Counted from the first letter of the stretch, positions 20,640 through 29,762 are shown. The stretch: 64,000 bases of DNA from Pseudomonas wadenswilerensis (GCF_900497695.1 NZ_UIDD01000004.1:372001-436000), one strand, 5' to 3'. A program made the numbers and translations. The notes: generated by a model not told the origin, from the sequence alone.

Positions 20640-23060
20640 TTAGAACAGCACCTTCGCCACATCACTGAAGCGCTTGGCAAAGTGCACGCTCAAACCCTCC
20701 TTGAGGTACTCCGGCAACTCTTCGAAATCACCCCGGTTGGCTTCCGGCAGGATCAGCTCGAAGATCTTCTGCCGCCGCGCCGCAATGACCTTCTCGCGCA
20801 CCCCGCCGATCGGCAGGACCTTGCCGGTCAGGGTCAGTTCGCCGGTCATGGCCACGCCTTTCTTCGGTGCCTGGTCACGGGCCAGCGACAGCAATGCACT
20901 GGCCATGGTCACCCCGGCGCTGGGGCCGTCCTTGGGCGTGGCACCTTCCGGTACGTGCAGGTGAATGTAGGCCTCATTGAAGAAGCTCGGATCACCGCCG
21001 TATTGCTTGAGGTTGGCACTGACATAGCTGTAGGCGATTTCGGCGGACTCTTTCATCACCTCACCCAGCTGACCGGTCAGTTTGAAGCCGCGATTGAGGG
21101 TGTGGATGCGTGTCGCCTCGATCGGCAGGGTGGCGCCGCCCATGCTGGTCCAGGCAAGGCCGGTGATCACGCCCTTGCCGGAGAGCACCTGTTCGCTGCG
21201 AAACACTGGCATGCCCAGCGATGCTTCAAGGTCCTTGGGGCCGATCTTGATCTTTTTCTCGGGATCTTCGAGCAGTTGCACGACCGCCTTGCGTACCAGC
21301 TTGCCCAGCTGCTTTTCCAGCTGGCGCACACCGGCTTCGCGGGCATAACCTTCGATCACCGTGCGCAGGGCGCTGTCGCTGATGCTCAGGCTGGTCTTGG
21401 CCACACCGGCTTTGTGCAATTGCTTGGGCCACAGGTGGCGCTTGGCGATGGCCAGTTTTTCTTCAGTGATGTAGCCGGACAGGCGAATCACTTCCATACG
21501 GTCGAGCAACGGCCCGGGGATCGAGTCGAGGGTGTTGGCGGTGCACACGAACAGCACCTTGGACAGGTCCAGGCGCAGGTCCAGGTAGTGGTCGAGGAAG
21601 TCGACGTTCTGCTCGGGGTCGAGGGTTTCCAGCAGCGCCGAGGCCGGGTCGCCCTGGTAGCTCTGGCCCATCTTGTCGATCTCGTCGAGCATGATCACCG
21701 GGTTCATAACCTCGACATCCTTGAGTGCCTGCACCAGCTTGCCCGGCTGGGCGCCGATGTAGGTGCGGCGGTGGCCCTTGATCTCGGCCTCGTCGCGCAT
21801 GCCGCCGACGCTGAAGCGGTAGAACGGCCGGCCCAGGGATTCGGCGATGGACTTGCCGATGCTGGTCTTGCCGACGCCCGGCGGGCCTACCAGCAGCACG
21901 ATGGAGCCGCTGATCTCGCCTTTGTAGGCACCCACGGCGAGGAACTCGAGGATGCGTTCCTTGATGTCATCGAGGCCGGCGTGATGCTGGTCGAGCACTT
22001 TGCGCGCGTGCTTGAGGTCGAGCTTGTCCTTGCCGTAGACACCCCAGGGCAGAGCGGTGGCCCAGTCCAGGTAGTTGCGTGTGACGGCGTATTCCGGCGA
22101 ACCGGTTTCGAGGATCGACAGCTTGCCCAGCTCCTCGTCGATGCGCTTTTTCGCGGCGGCGGGCAGGGTCTTGCCTTGCAGGCGCTGCTCGAACTGTTCG
22201 ATGTCCGCGCTGCGGTCGTCCTTGGTCAGGCCCAGCTCCTGCTGGATGACCTTGAGCTGCTCCTTGAGGAAGAACTCGCGCTGGTGCTCGCCGATCTGCC
22301 GGTTCACCTCGGCAGAGATCTCGTTCTGCAGGTGCGCGACTTCGACCTCCTTGCGCAGCATCGGCAGGACCTTTTCCATGCGCTTGAGCATGGGCACGCA
22401 GTCGAGCACTTCCTGCAACTGGTTGCCGGTGGCCGAGGTCAGCGCGGCGGCAAAGTCGGTCAGGGGCGACGGATCGTTGGGGCTGAAGCGGTTGAGGTAG
22501 TTCTTCAGCTCTTCGCTGTACAGCGGGTTGAGCGGCAGCAGCTCCTTGATCGCATTGATCAGGGCCATTCCGTAGGCCTTGACCTCGTCGGTCGGCTCGC
22601 TCGGTTGATGCGGGTACTCGACCTCGACCAGGTACGGCGGGCGATGGTGCTTGAGCCAGGTACGGATGCGCACCCGGGTCAGGCCCTGGGCGACGAACTG
22701 CAGTTTGCCGTTCTCGCGGCTGGCGTGGTGCACCTTGACCAGGGTGCCGTACAGCGGCAGGGCCGAGGTGTCGAAATGACGGTGGTCTTCTGGCGGCGTG
22801 TCCATGAAGAACAGGGCCAGGGAGTGATGTGGGGTCTTGGCTACCAGATCCAGGGTTTCGGCCCAGGGTTCTTCATTGACGATCACCGGCAATACTTGCG
22901 CGGGGAAGAACGGGCGGTTGTGGATCGGGATGATATAGACCTTGTCGGGTAACTGCTGGCCCGGCAAGGCGAGGTTATGGCCGCTGTGTTCGGAGGCTTC
23001 GAGATGTTCGACTTCGGCGTCTTCCTCGGGATGTTCCGGTAGATCCTGCTGATCGCTCAT
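20640..23060 (-). CDS. asrA: AsrA-type ATP-dependent Lon protease
   Basis: Second Lon-family AAA+ protease, matching AsrA, which lies in the same chromosomal neighbourhood in P. aeruginosa and takes part in the aminoglycoside-induced heat-shock-like response. The start is the ATG at 23060 (AGGTG 5 nt before); an upstream ATG adds five residues. The 806-residue protein has an N-terminal Lon substrate domain, a long coiled region, Walker A GPPGVGKTS, Walker B VIMLDEIDKM, and the Ser714/Lys757 dyad (PSAG and VREKV). These are 43 residues apart, as in E. coli Lon (679/722). The acidic N-terminus (EHPEEDAEVEHLEASEH) is distinctive. Confidence 0.9.
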   Translation of the reverse strand: MSDQQDLPEHPEEDAEVEHLEASEHSGHNLALPGQQLPDKVYIIPIHNRPFFPAQVLPVIVNEEPWAETLDLVAKTPHHSLALFFMDTPPEDHRHFDTSALPLYGTLVKVHHASRENGKLQFVAQGLTRVRIRTWLKHHRPPYLVEVEYPHQPSEPTDEVKAYGMALINAIKELLPLNPLYSEELKNYLNRFSPNDPSPLTDFAAALTSATGNQLQEVLDCVPMLKRMEKVLPMLRKEVEVAHLQNEISAEVNRQIGEHQREFFLKEQLKVIQQELGLTKDDRSADIEQFEQRLQGKTLPAAAKKRIDEELGKLSILETGSPEYAVTRNYLDWATALPWGVYGKDKLDLKHARKVLDQHHAGLDDIKERILEFLAVGAYKGEISGSIVLLVGPPGVGKTSIGKSIAESLGRPFYRFSVGGMRDEAEIKGHRRTYIGAQPGKLVQALKDVEVMNPVIMLDEIDKMGQSYQGDPASALLETLDPEQNVDFLDHYLDLRLDLSKVLFVCTANTLDSIPGPLLDRMEVIRLSGYITEEKLAIAKRHLWPKQLHKAGVAKTSLSISDSALRTVIEGYAREAGVRQLEKQLGKLVRKAVVQLLEDPEKKIKIGPKDLEASLGMPVFRSEQVLSGKGVITGLAWTSMGGATLPIEATRIHTLNRGFKLTGQLGEVMKESAEIAYSYVSANLKQYGGDPSFFNEAYIHLHVPEGATPKDGPSAGVTMASALLSLARDQAPKKGVAMTGELTLTGKVLPIGGVREKVIAARRQKIFELILPEANRGDFEELPEYLKEGLSVHFAKRFSDVAKVLF

Positions 23061-23113
23061 GGCGCACCTGCTCAATGACTATGGTGCTTAGATGGGGCGG
23101 GTGGAGGAAAGAT

Positions 23114-23195
23114 TCAAGCTTCAAGCTTCAAGCTTCAAGCTACAAGCCGCAAGTGGGGAGCGCGGTGCTTGCAGCTTGAAGCTTGCAGCTAGCAG
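23114..23195. repeat. 7-nt tandem repeat and inverted repeat between asrA and gcd
   Basis: Four perfect copies of TCAAGCT (23114-23141) are followed by diverged copies. An imperfect inverse copy (GCTTGCAGCTTGAAGCTTGC around 23168-23187) lies close to the gcd stop. The two parts can fold into one long hairpin. Such heptad repeats occur between Pseudomonas genes and may end gcd transcription. Confidence 0.7.
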
Positions 23196-23202
23196 CTAAG
23201 GT

Positions 23203-25611
23203 CTACTCAGCCAATTTGTAAGCGATTACGTAATCACCCATCTTGGTGCCCAGCGAGCCGTGACCACCGGCGGTGACCAGCACGTACTGCTTGCCGTCCT
23301 TGCCGGTGTAGGTCATCGGCGTGGCCTGGCCACCGGCCGGCAGGCGCGATTTCCACAGCTCCTTGCCGGTGTTGGTGTCATAGGCACGCAGGTACTGGTC
23401 CAGGGTGCCGCTGAGGAAGCCCAGGCCGCCAGCGGTGACGATCGAGCCGCCCATGCTTGGCACGCCAATCGGCAGGCCGATCGGGATTGGCGAGCTGTCG
23501 CGGCTGGTGCCGTTCTTGTGCTTCCACACCACCTGGTTGGTGGTCAGGTCGATACCGGCCACGTAGCCCCAGGCTGGCGCCTGGCACGGTACGCCCAGTG
23601 GCGACATGAACGGGTGCATGATCACCGCGTACGGTGCGCCGGTGTTGGGTTGCACACCGCTGGTTTCGCTCTCGCGCTTGCTACCGGCGGCGACTTCGGC
23701 GCGCGGCACCATCTTCGAGACGAAAGCCATGTAGTTCGGGGTGGTGAACAGCAGTTGGCGAACCGGGTCGACCGAGACGCTGCCCCAGTTGAACACGCCG
23801 ACGTTACCCGGATAGACCAGGCTGCCCTGCACCGACGGCGGGGTGTACTGGCCTTCGTAGCGCAGTTCGCGGAACTGGATGCGGCAGAGCATCTGGTCGA
23901 ACGGGCTGGCGCCCCACATGGCCTGTTCGGTCAGGTCCGGGCCGAGCAGGTTGAGGTCCGAGCGGGCCTGGGTCGGCGCAGTACGGTCGCCTTCGACTGC
24001 ACCTTGCGGTACCGGGATCTCGCGGATCGGCACGATCGGCGTACCGTCGCGACGGTCGAGCACGTACAGGCTGCCCTGTTTGGTCGGGGCGATCAGCGCA
24101 GGTTTCACGCCGTCGGCGGTTTTCAGGTCCAGCAGGGTTGGCTGGCTGCCGACGTCCATGTCCCACAGGTCGTGGTGGGTGAACTGGTAGTTCCAGCGTA
24201 CCTTGCCGTTGGCCAGGTCCAGGGCGACGATGCCGGCGCTGTACTTCTCGGCGCCCGGGGTGCGGTCAGCGCCCCACTGGTCCGGGGTCTGGTTGCCCAG
24301 CGGCAGGAAGACCATGCCCAGTTTCTCGTCGACACTGGCCAGCGACCACATGTTCGCCGAGTTGCGGCTGTAGGTCTTGCCGGGTGCCAGCGGTGCGGTG
24401 TCGTCCGGGTTGTTGCTGTCCCAGTTCCACACCAGACGGCCATCGTGCACGTCGTAGGCGCGGATCACGCCGGACGGCTCGTTGGTCGACTCGTTGTCGG
24501 TGACATGGCCGCCGATGATTACCAGTTCGCGGGTGATCGCTGCAGGCGAGGTGGAGTAGTAACCGCCAGCAGTGAACGGGCCGATGCCGGTGGTGAGGTC
24601 GATCACACCCTGGTTGCCGAAACCTTCACAGACCTTGCCGGTGTCGGCGTTCAGGGCGATCAGGCGGGCGTCGGCGGTCGGCAGGTAAAGGCGACGCGGG
24701 CAAGCGATGGCAACGGCTTGGCCGGCGTCGCTGATTTTCGGCGCCGGGCTGCCGTCGGCATTGACGTAGTTGTTCTCGTCGTAATACGACACGCCGCGAC
24801 AGGTCATGTGGGCGAAGCCCTTGAAGCCCACCGGGCTCTTGATCTGCGGGTCGAAACGCCAGATTTCGGCACCGGTGTCCGGGTCCAGGGCCAGCACTTT
24901 GCTGTGGGCGGTACAGGCATACAGCTTGCCGTTGGCCTTCAGCGGGGTGTTCTGGTTGGTCAGCTCGACCGGGTCGTTGTCGGTTGGCAGGTCACCCGTG
25001 CGGATGCGCCAGGCTTCCTGCAGCTTGTGCACGTTCTGCGGGGTGATCTGGCGCAGCGGCGAGTAGCGGTCGCCGAATTCGGTGCGACCATAGGCCTGCC
25101 ACTCGCCATCCGGCATCTGCGGTGCAGTGCTGCTCATCTCGGCGCTTTCGCGGCCCAGCTCGCCCTTGATTTCACCCGGGTGGGTGAACTGGCTGGCCAC
25201 TGCAGTGGCGCCGGACAGCACCACGGCCAGGCTCAGCAGGCCGGTGTTGACCTTGGACGGGTTGCCCAGCAGCGGGCGGCGCGCCCACGGCAGCAGCAAC
25301 ACCGCACCCAGGGCGAACCACAGGGCCAGGCGCGGTACCAGTTGCCACCAGTCCAGGCCCACTTCCCACAATGCCCACAGGGTGCTGCCCAGCAGCACCA
25401 GGCCGTACAGGCCCAGGGCGTTGCGGCGCAGGGCCAGCAGCAGGATGCCGGACAGGGCGAAGCCGATGCCGGCGATCAGGTAATACAGCGAACCGCCCAG
25501 CTGGCTCAGTTTGATACCGCCAGCCAGCAGGGCCAGGCCCATCAGCAACAACAGCACACCGATCAGTCGCGGCAGCCAGCGGGTTCTACTCAAGGCACCA
25601 TCAGTGCTCAT
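23203..25611 (-). CDS. gcd: PQQ-dependent membrane glucose dehydrogenase
   Basis: Oxidises glucose to gluconolactone in the periplasm and passes electrons to ubiquinone. The 802-residue protein has about five N-terminal membrane segments (residues 1-140) and a C-terminal PQQ-binding propeller. It contains HHDLWDMDVGSQP, the region of the catalytic Asp, and several tryptophan-docking repeats such as GKVRWNYQFTHHD and YAVIMHPFMSPLG. Length is normal (about 800). oprB is 30 nt upstream on the same strand, so uptake porin and dehydrogenase probably form one operon. Confidence 0.96.
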   Translation of the reverse strand: MSTDGALSRTRWLPRLIGVLLLLMGLALLAGGIKLSQLGGSLYYLIAGIGFALSGILLLALRRNALGLYGLVLLGSTLWALWEVGLDWWQLVPRLALWFALGAVLLLPWARRPLLGNPSKVNTGLLSLAVVLSGATAVASQFTHPGEIKGELGRESAEMSSTAPQMPDGEWQAYGRTEFGDRYSPLRQITPQNVHKLQEAWRIRTGDLPTDNDPVELTNQNTPLKANGKLYACTAHSKVLALDPDTGAEIWRFDPQIKSPVGFKGFAHMTCRGVSYYDENNYVNADGSPAPKISDAGQAVAIACPRRLYLPTADARLIALNADTGKVCEGFGNQGVIDLTTGIGPFTAGGYYSTSPAAITRELVIIGGHVTDNESTNEPSGVIRAYDVHDGRLVWNWDSNNPDDTAPLAPGKTYSRNSANMWSLASVDEKLGMVFLPLGNQTPDQWGADRTPGAEKYSAGIVALDLANGKVRWNYQFTHHDLWDMDVGSQPTLLDLKTADGVKPALIAPTKQGSLYVLDRRDGTPIVPIREIPVPQGAVEGDRTAPTQARSDLNLLGPDLTEQAMWGASPFDQMLCRIQFRELRYEGQYTPPSVQGSLVYPGNVGVFNWGSVSVDPVRQLLFTTPNYMAFVSKMVPRAEVAAGSKRESETSGVQPNTGAPYAVIMHPFMSPLGVPCQAPAWGYVAGIDLTTNQVVWKHKNGTSRDSSPIPIGLPIGVPSMGGSIVTAGGLGFLSGTLDQYLRAYDTNTGKELWKSRLPAGGQATPMTYTGKDGKQYVLVTAGGHGSLGTKMGDYVIAYKLAE

Positions 25612-25641
25612 CGTGTGTTCTCCGTTAGGTGAAAAGGGTGG

Positions 25642-27000
25642 TTAGAAACTGCTCTGGATCTTGATCCCGCCGATCAGTGCGTCATCGACCTGGCTCACGC
25701 CACCGGGATGGCGGATGTACTGCAGGTTCGGGCGCACGGTCAGCCAGTCGGCCAGGTGGATGCCGTAATACAGCTCGGCGCTGTACTCGGTGTCCTGGAT
25801 CGGACGGAACAGTGGATCGTTGTAGTCGCTGACGCCGCGAGCCTGATTGATGGCCTGGGCGTTCTTGCGGTAGGCAGGGTTGACGTGCACGCGTGCCAGG
25901 GCGAAACCGATGTCGTCCTTGGCGCGGGCATCGAAGGGCCCCTTGTACACCACACCTGCCTGAACATAGTTGTCGATGGCATTGGTCTTCTTGTCGTGCA
26001 GCGTGGCGTTGGCGAATACGCTCAACCCTCGCGAGTGGTCTGATGCCAGCGACGTCACCTGTTGCTGGGCACCGAGCCAGAAGCCGTGCTTGCTCGAACT
26101 GCTGCGGTAAGCCTGGCCGCTCAATGCTGCCGGTTGTTCGTTGCTGTCCTTGTAGACATCGCTTGCCTTGGCATTACTGTAGTAGTAACCGGCGCGATAT
26201 TCCCCTTTCAGGCCATTCACAGCCGGGCTCCAGACCAGTTCGACCGGAATCACCGCGCCCTGGGTACCGCTGCCGCTGAGCTTGAATCCGTTGCCGCGAT
26301 CGAGGTTGGAGGGGTTCTGCTCATAGGCGCCGATTTGCGCGTACAGCTCTGGGGTCAGGTTGTACTTGACCCGCAGGGCCCACTGGCTGACCGGCCAGTT
26401 GTACCAGATGTCACCTACCCAGTTGCCCACCTGCGAGCCGCAGAACGCCAGGTTCTGGAAGTCGCAGGGGAAGCTGTTGAAGTCCTCGCCCTGACCGAAG
26501 CGGCCGAATTTCACATCCAGCGCGCCGTCGAAGTATTTCTGCTTGATCCACATCTGCGTCAGCCGCCAGGTCTGGCCGCGGCCCCAGACTTCCTGGGCCG
26601 AGGTAAAGCCACCGACGCGTGGGTCATTGATGCGGTCGTTACTGATGTTGTTGCCGTGCCGTTCGGTGACGGTCAGCTGGAACTCGGCATCGTGCCAGCC
26701 AAGGATCTTCTGCAGGTCCAGGTGGATGCCGAGGGCGAACTGGTCGCTGTAGCGCGCGGTCTTGTCGTCGTCATAACCGCCATGCAGGTTGGCGCCCATC
26801 TCGCCGGTGTAACCGAGGGTGAAGTCGTAGCCGCGTTCAGCCAGCTCCGTGCGGGTACCGCCCCAATCGCCAAGCATCCATGGCGAGTCGCTGGCGAACA
26901 TCGCCGCGGCCTGGGCGCAGGGCGCGAGGCTGGCGATGGCCAGACCCGAAAGCAGTGTCCGGGTGGCGGGGGAAAAGCGGAAACGATCAATCTGAGGCAT
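25642..27000 (-). CDS. oprB: OprB-type carbohydrate-selective porin
   Basis: Outer-membrane channel for glucose and other sugars. The 452-residue product has a signal peptide (about 1-32, ending AQA), the OprB start SPWMLGDWGGTRTELAERGYDFTLGYTGE, a Cys pair (PCDFQNLAFCG) in a loop, and a C-terminal phenylalanine (IQSSF) as in outer-membrane barrels. It is 30 nt upstream of gcd. No good Shine-Dalgarno sequence precedes the ATG; a 14-bp palindrome (27002-27015) takes that place. Confidence 0.93.
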   Translation of the reverse strand: MPQIDRFRFSPATRTLLSGLAIASLAPCAQAAAMFASDSPWMLGDWGGTRTELAERGYDFTLGYTGEMGANLHGGYDDDKTARYSDQFALGIHLDLQKILGWHDAEFQLTVTERHGNNISNDRINDPRVGGFTSAQEVWGRGQTWRLTQMWIKQKYFDGALDVKFGRFGQGEDFNSFPCDFQNLAFCGSQVGNWVGDIWYNWPVSQWALRVKYNLTPELYAQIGAYEQNPSNLDRGNGFKLSGSGTQGAVIPVELVWSPAVNGLKGEYRAGYYYSNAKASDVYKDSNEQPAALSGQAYRSSSSKHGFWLGAQQQVTSLASDHSRGLSVFANATLHDKKTNAIDNYVQAGVVYKGPFDARAKDDIGFALARVHVNPAYRKNAQAINQARGVSDYNDPLFRPIQDTEYSAELYYGIHLADWLTVRPNLQYIRHPGGVSQVDDALIGGIKIQSSF

Positions 27001-27001
27001 G

Positions 27002-27015
27002 AGATAGCGCTATCT
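27002..27015. promoter_or_regulatory. palindrome directly before the oprB start codon
   Basis: AGATAGCGCTATCT is a perfect 14-bp palindrome one base upstream of the ATG, where a ribosome-binding site is expected. It may be an operator or an RNA structure controlling translation. Further upstream in the leader there is an A-rich CAATAATCAAAAG stretch resembling, imperfectly, Hfq/Crc CA motifs. Confidence 0.4.
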
Positions 27016-27211
27016 TTTGATTATTGAAAAAACGGCAAGGCCACCGAGTTCCGAGGATCATCGGCGATAAAGCTGCAGGGAAATAAACTGAAGCGGTTCA
27101 GCTTGCGGCGGGGAGGATATAGCTGAACTTGTAAGAAAAAAAGTCAATTCAACGAGAGGCACCGTTGCCGGATCGGTAACAGTCCGGCTGAGGCAGGTGA
27201 CACTGATCCCT

Positions 27212-27249
27212 TGTGGGAGCCGGCTTTGCCGGCGATGAGGCCGGCTCCC
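27212..27249. repeat. single REP element
   Basis: TGTGGGAGCCGGCTTTGCCG begins at 27212. GGAGCCGG (27216-27223) pairs with CCGGCTCC (27241-27248). It lies 18 nt after the TonB receptor stop and may protect or end that transcript. The remaining sequence from 27016 to 27211 shows nothing I recognise. Confidence 0.75.
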
Positions 27250-27266
27250 TCGGGATGGGTGTTGGC

Positions 27267-29339
27267 TTAGAAGGTGGTACGCAGGCCGACTTCAACACTA
27301 CGCCCTGGTGCCGGGGCGATGTCGCGCAGGATCGAGCTTGAGTAGCGCACGGTCTGGTCGGTGAGGTTCTCGCCGCGAACAAAGGCCAGCCACTGGCTCT
27401 GGCCGATGTCGAAGCGGTAACCCACGCTGGCGCCGAGGGTGGTGTAACCGTCGGTGCTGGTCTCGTTGGCCGGCTTTTTGTGCTGGGCACTGGCGTGTTG
27501 CACATCCACCCGTGCCTGCCAGCGGTCCAGTTCCCACAGCAGACCACTGTTCAGACGCAGCGGGGCGATGCGCGGCAGGTCTTCGCCAGTGTCGAGGTTC
27601 TTGGCCCGGGTGTAGTCGCCGGACAGTTCCAGAGCAAAGCTGCCGTAGCGGTTTTGCGCCAATTGCCAGCGATCCTGGGCCTCGATGCCGTAGAAGCGCG
27701 CGCGAACCCCGTGGTAGAGGTATTCGGGCACATCGCCGCCGTGGTCATGATCATGATCATGATCATGGTCGTGATCGTGCTCTTCATCGCCGTGACCATG
27801 GTCGTGGTCATGGCCTTCGCGCAGGTTGCCGCTGGCCAGCAGGCCGATGTAGTTGCGGAAATGACTGTAGAACACGCCGACGCTGCCCTTGTGCGTGCCA
27901 TTGTCGAAGCGCAAGGCCAGGTCGCTGGAGATGGCTTTCTCCTTGCTCAGGTTCGGATCGCCGACCTCGTAGGTGCCGGTGGCGACGTGGGCGCCGTTGG
28001 CGTACAACTCATAGAAGGTCGGTGCGCGCTCGGTGTAGCCCAGGGTCGCGGCCAGGGACCAGACCGGGGTCAGCTCGTAGACCGCGCCGGACGACAGGCT
28101 GGCCGCGGTGAAGCTGCTCGAACGATCGGCCTCGGCAAAGCGCTCGCTGCCCTTGCTGTCGGGTTCGACCCGGGTGTGCTCCAGGCGCCCGCCCAGGCTC
28201 AGGTTCAGGCGTTCGGTGGCTTGCCACTGCTCGAGCATGAACAGCGCCAGGCTGTTGGTGTCGGTCTGCGGCACAAAGGCTTCTTCGCCGAGGGCGGAGA
28301 ACTCGTTGCGGCTGACCTGGGCGCCAATCACCCCTTCGACCGGCCCCAGCGGCTGGTGCCGGGCTTCGACCCGCGCCTCGTAACCCTTGTTCTTGAAGGT
28401 GGTATGCACCTCGCCGCTTTCAACCTCGCGGTGCTGGTAGTCGGTGTAGCCAAGGTCGACCTTCACCGAGCTGAACGGACCGTCGAGGTCGCGCAGTTCC
28501 GAGGCGAAGCCGTAATGATCCTGTTGCATGTCCAGGCGCACGCCCGGTTCGGCCACCGAGCCGTAGTTGGAGTCATAGCGGCTGTAGGAAAGGCCGGCAT
28601 AGCCATGATCCCAATGGTAGGAACCACCCAGCGCGCCGCCATCCTGGCGACCGTCGCTGTTCTCCAGGCGGTGTTTGCTGCCCGGTTCGTCGGCGTCGCG
28701 CACTTTCGAGCTGCGGGCGTAGCCGGGAATGCGCAGGTCATTGAACTGGCGGCTGTTGGCGTCCAGGTGCAGGGCGAAGCGGCCGTCACCGGCCTCCAGC
28801 TTGCCGGCGCTGCTGCGGGTGGTGTCGGCACCGCCATAGCGCAGTTCGCCCGCCCCGTGAATGCCGTCGATGGGCGAGGTCGGGATGCGGTTGTCGAAGC
28901 TGTTGACCACCCCGCCGATGGCGTTGCCGCCGTAGAGCAATGCGGCCGGGCCGCGGACGATTTCGATGCGCTCGACGGTGGCCGGGTCCAGTGGCACGGC
29001 GTGGTCATAAGACAGCGAAGAGGCATCCAGGGCGCCGACACCGTTGCGCAGGATACGGATACGGTCGCCGTCCAGACCGCGGATCACCGGGCGGCTGGCA
29101 CCGGGGCCGAACCAGGTCGAGGCGACGCCGGGCTGGTTGTTCAGGGTCTGGCCGAGGCTGCCTTTCTGTTGCAGGGCCAGGTTGTCGCCGTCGAGTACGG
29201 TGCTGGGCGCGGCCAGTTCGCTGTTGCCCAGCGGGTTGGCGGTGATCACCTGGGGTTGCAGCTCGACAGCCTGACTCAAGGGCGAGGCGAGCCAGAGCGC
29301 AGCGGCAAGGGGGGAGAGGCGCAGGGGTAAGTGACGCAT
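27267..29339 (-). CDS. znuD: His-rich TonB-dependent receptor, probable zinc receptor (ZnuD-like)
   Basis: Outer-membrane receptor expected to import zinc using TonB energy. The 690-residue protein has a signal peptide (about 1-24), a plug domain (about 40-155) with QPGVASTWFG and IRGLDGDRIRIL motifs, and a 22-strand barrel ending in VGLRTTF. An extracellular loop at about residues 510-538 is packed with His and Asp (DHDHGHGDEEHDHDHDHD and on), as in zinc receptors. A Zur-like box (29373-29388) lies 33-49 nt upstream of the ATG. Zinc is the best guess for substrate; nickel or copper is possible. Confidence 0.85.
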   Translation of the reverse strand: MRHLPLRLSPLAAALWLASPLSQAVELQPQVITANPLGNSELAAPSTVLDGDNLALQQKGSLGQTLNNQPGVASTWFGPGASRPVIRGLDGDRIRILRNGVGALDASSLSYDHAVPLDPATVERIEIVRGPAALLYGGNAIGGVVNSFDNRIPTSPIDGIHGAGELRYGGADTTRSSAGKLEAGDGRFALHLDANSRQFNDLRIPGYARSSKVRDADEPGSKHRLENSDGRQDGGALGGSYHWDHGYAGLSYSRYDSNYGSVAEPGVRLDMQQDHYGFASELRDLDGPFSSVKVDLGYTDYQHREVESGEVHTTFKNKGYEARVEARHQPLGPVEGVIGAQVSRNEFSALGEEAFVPQTDTNSLALFMLEQWQATERLNLSLGGRLEHTRVEPDSKGSERFAEADRSSSFTAASLSSGAVYELTPVWSLAATLGYTERAPTFYELYANGAHVATGTYEVGDPNLSKEKAISSDLALRFDNGTHKGSVGVFYSHFRNYIGLLASGNLREGHDHDHGHGDEEHDHDHDHDHDHDHGGDVPEYLYHGVRARFYGIEAQDRWQLAQNRYGSFALELSGDYTRAKNLDTGEDLPRIAPLRLNSGLLWELDRWQARVDVQHASAQHKKPANETSTDGYTTLGASVGYRFDIGQSQWLAFVRGENLTDQTVRYSSSILRDIAPAPGRSVEVGLRTTF
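27745..27770. repeat. hexanucleotide repeat encoding the His-Asp run
   Basis: TCATGA is repeated three times perfectly (27745-27762), followed by near copies. It encodes part of the HDHDHD loop of the TonB receptor. Such a repeat can change length by slippage in units of two residues without shifting the frame. Confidence 0.65.
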
Positions 29340-29361
29340 GGAGGGAAGGGGTCCTTGGCAG

Positions 29362-29388
29362 TGTTATAGTATTGATACAATATAACAT
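29362..29388. promoter_or_regulatory. Zur-like operator before the zinc receptor
   Basis: TGATACAATATAACAT (29373-29388) reads on the minus strand as ATGTTATATTGTATCA. It differs at one position from the box before rpmE2. A second half-site TGTTATA (29362-29368) overlaps it on the other side, so two Zur dimers may bind. The form agrees with the ATGTTATA-N-TATAACAT type consensus known for Zur in gammaproteobacteria. Confidence 0.7.
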
Positions 29389-29536
29389 TACCATGAAAGA
29401 TAAAACGCCCATGCGCTGGCTAGAGCCTTTGCCCACACTAGAATGTCTGTAAGCAGCACCTTGGATGCGAAAAGTCTGAAGACTTGCAGCCGTGCCTCGG
29501 CTAAGGTGCGCACCTTTCGTTGGCTGGAGCACAGGC

Positions 29537-29758
29537 ATGACCGCCGCAAATCAAAACCCGCTGCATGGCGTGACCCTGGAGCAGATCCTTACCGCGCTGG
29601 TCGCGAAATACCAATGGGATGGCCTGGCTGAGCGCATCGATATCCGCTGCTTCAAGAGCGACCCGAGCATCAAGTCGAGCCTGACCTTCTTGCGCAAGAC
29701 GCCCTGGGCCCGGGAAAAGGTCGAGCGCCTGTACCTGAAAATGCAACGCGGCCGCTGA
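29537..29758 (+). CDS. VF530 family (DUF2132) small protein
   Basis: A 73-residue protein of the VF530/DUF2132 family, described structurally as possibly DNA-binding, with no settled function. The start is the ATG at 29537 with GGAG at 29526-29529; an earlier ATG at 29492 gives an atypical extension. Family motifs are clear: [34 protein letters not shown] and [16 protein letters not shown]. The next gene starts 4 nt after its stop. Confidence 0.9.
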   Translation: MTAANQNPLHGVTLEQILTALVAKYQWDGLAERIDIRCFKSDPSIKSSLTFLRKTPWAREKVERLYLKMQRGR

Positions 29759-29762
29759 GCCG

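Noticed and set aside
20682..22952. 756-codon open frame opposite asrA
   Set aside because: Shadow frame; no recognisable domain, and asrA is certain.
23114..23141. Short repeats considered as a CRISPR array
   Set aside because: Units are only 7 nt, contiguous, with no spacers.
23260..25632. 790-codon open frame opposite gcd
   Set aside because: Shadow frame; gcd is clearly the coding strand.
27124..27143. GAACTT as a possible AlgU (sigma 22) -35 element
   Set aside because: No TCTGA-type -10 at the expected distance, and no suitably placed gene.
27480..29330. 616-codon open frame opposite the TonB receptor
   Set aside because: Shadow frame lacking a signal peptide or domain; the receptor motifs are unambiguous.
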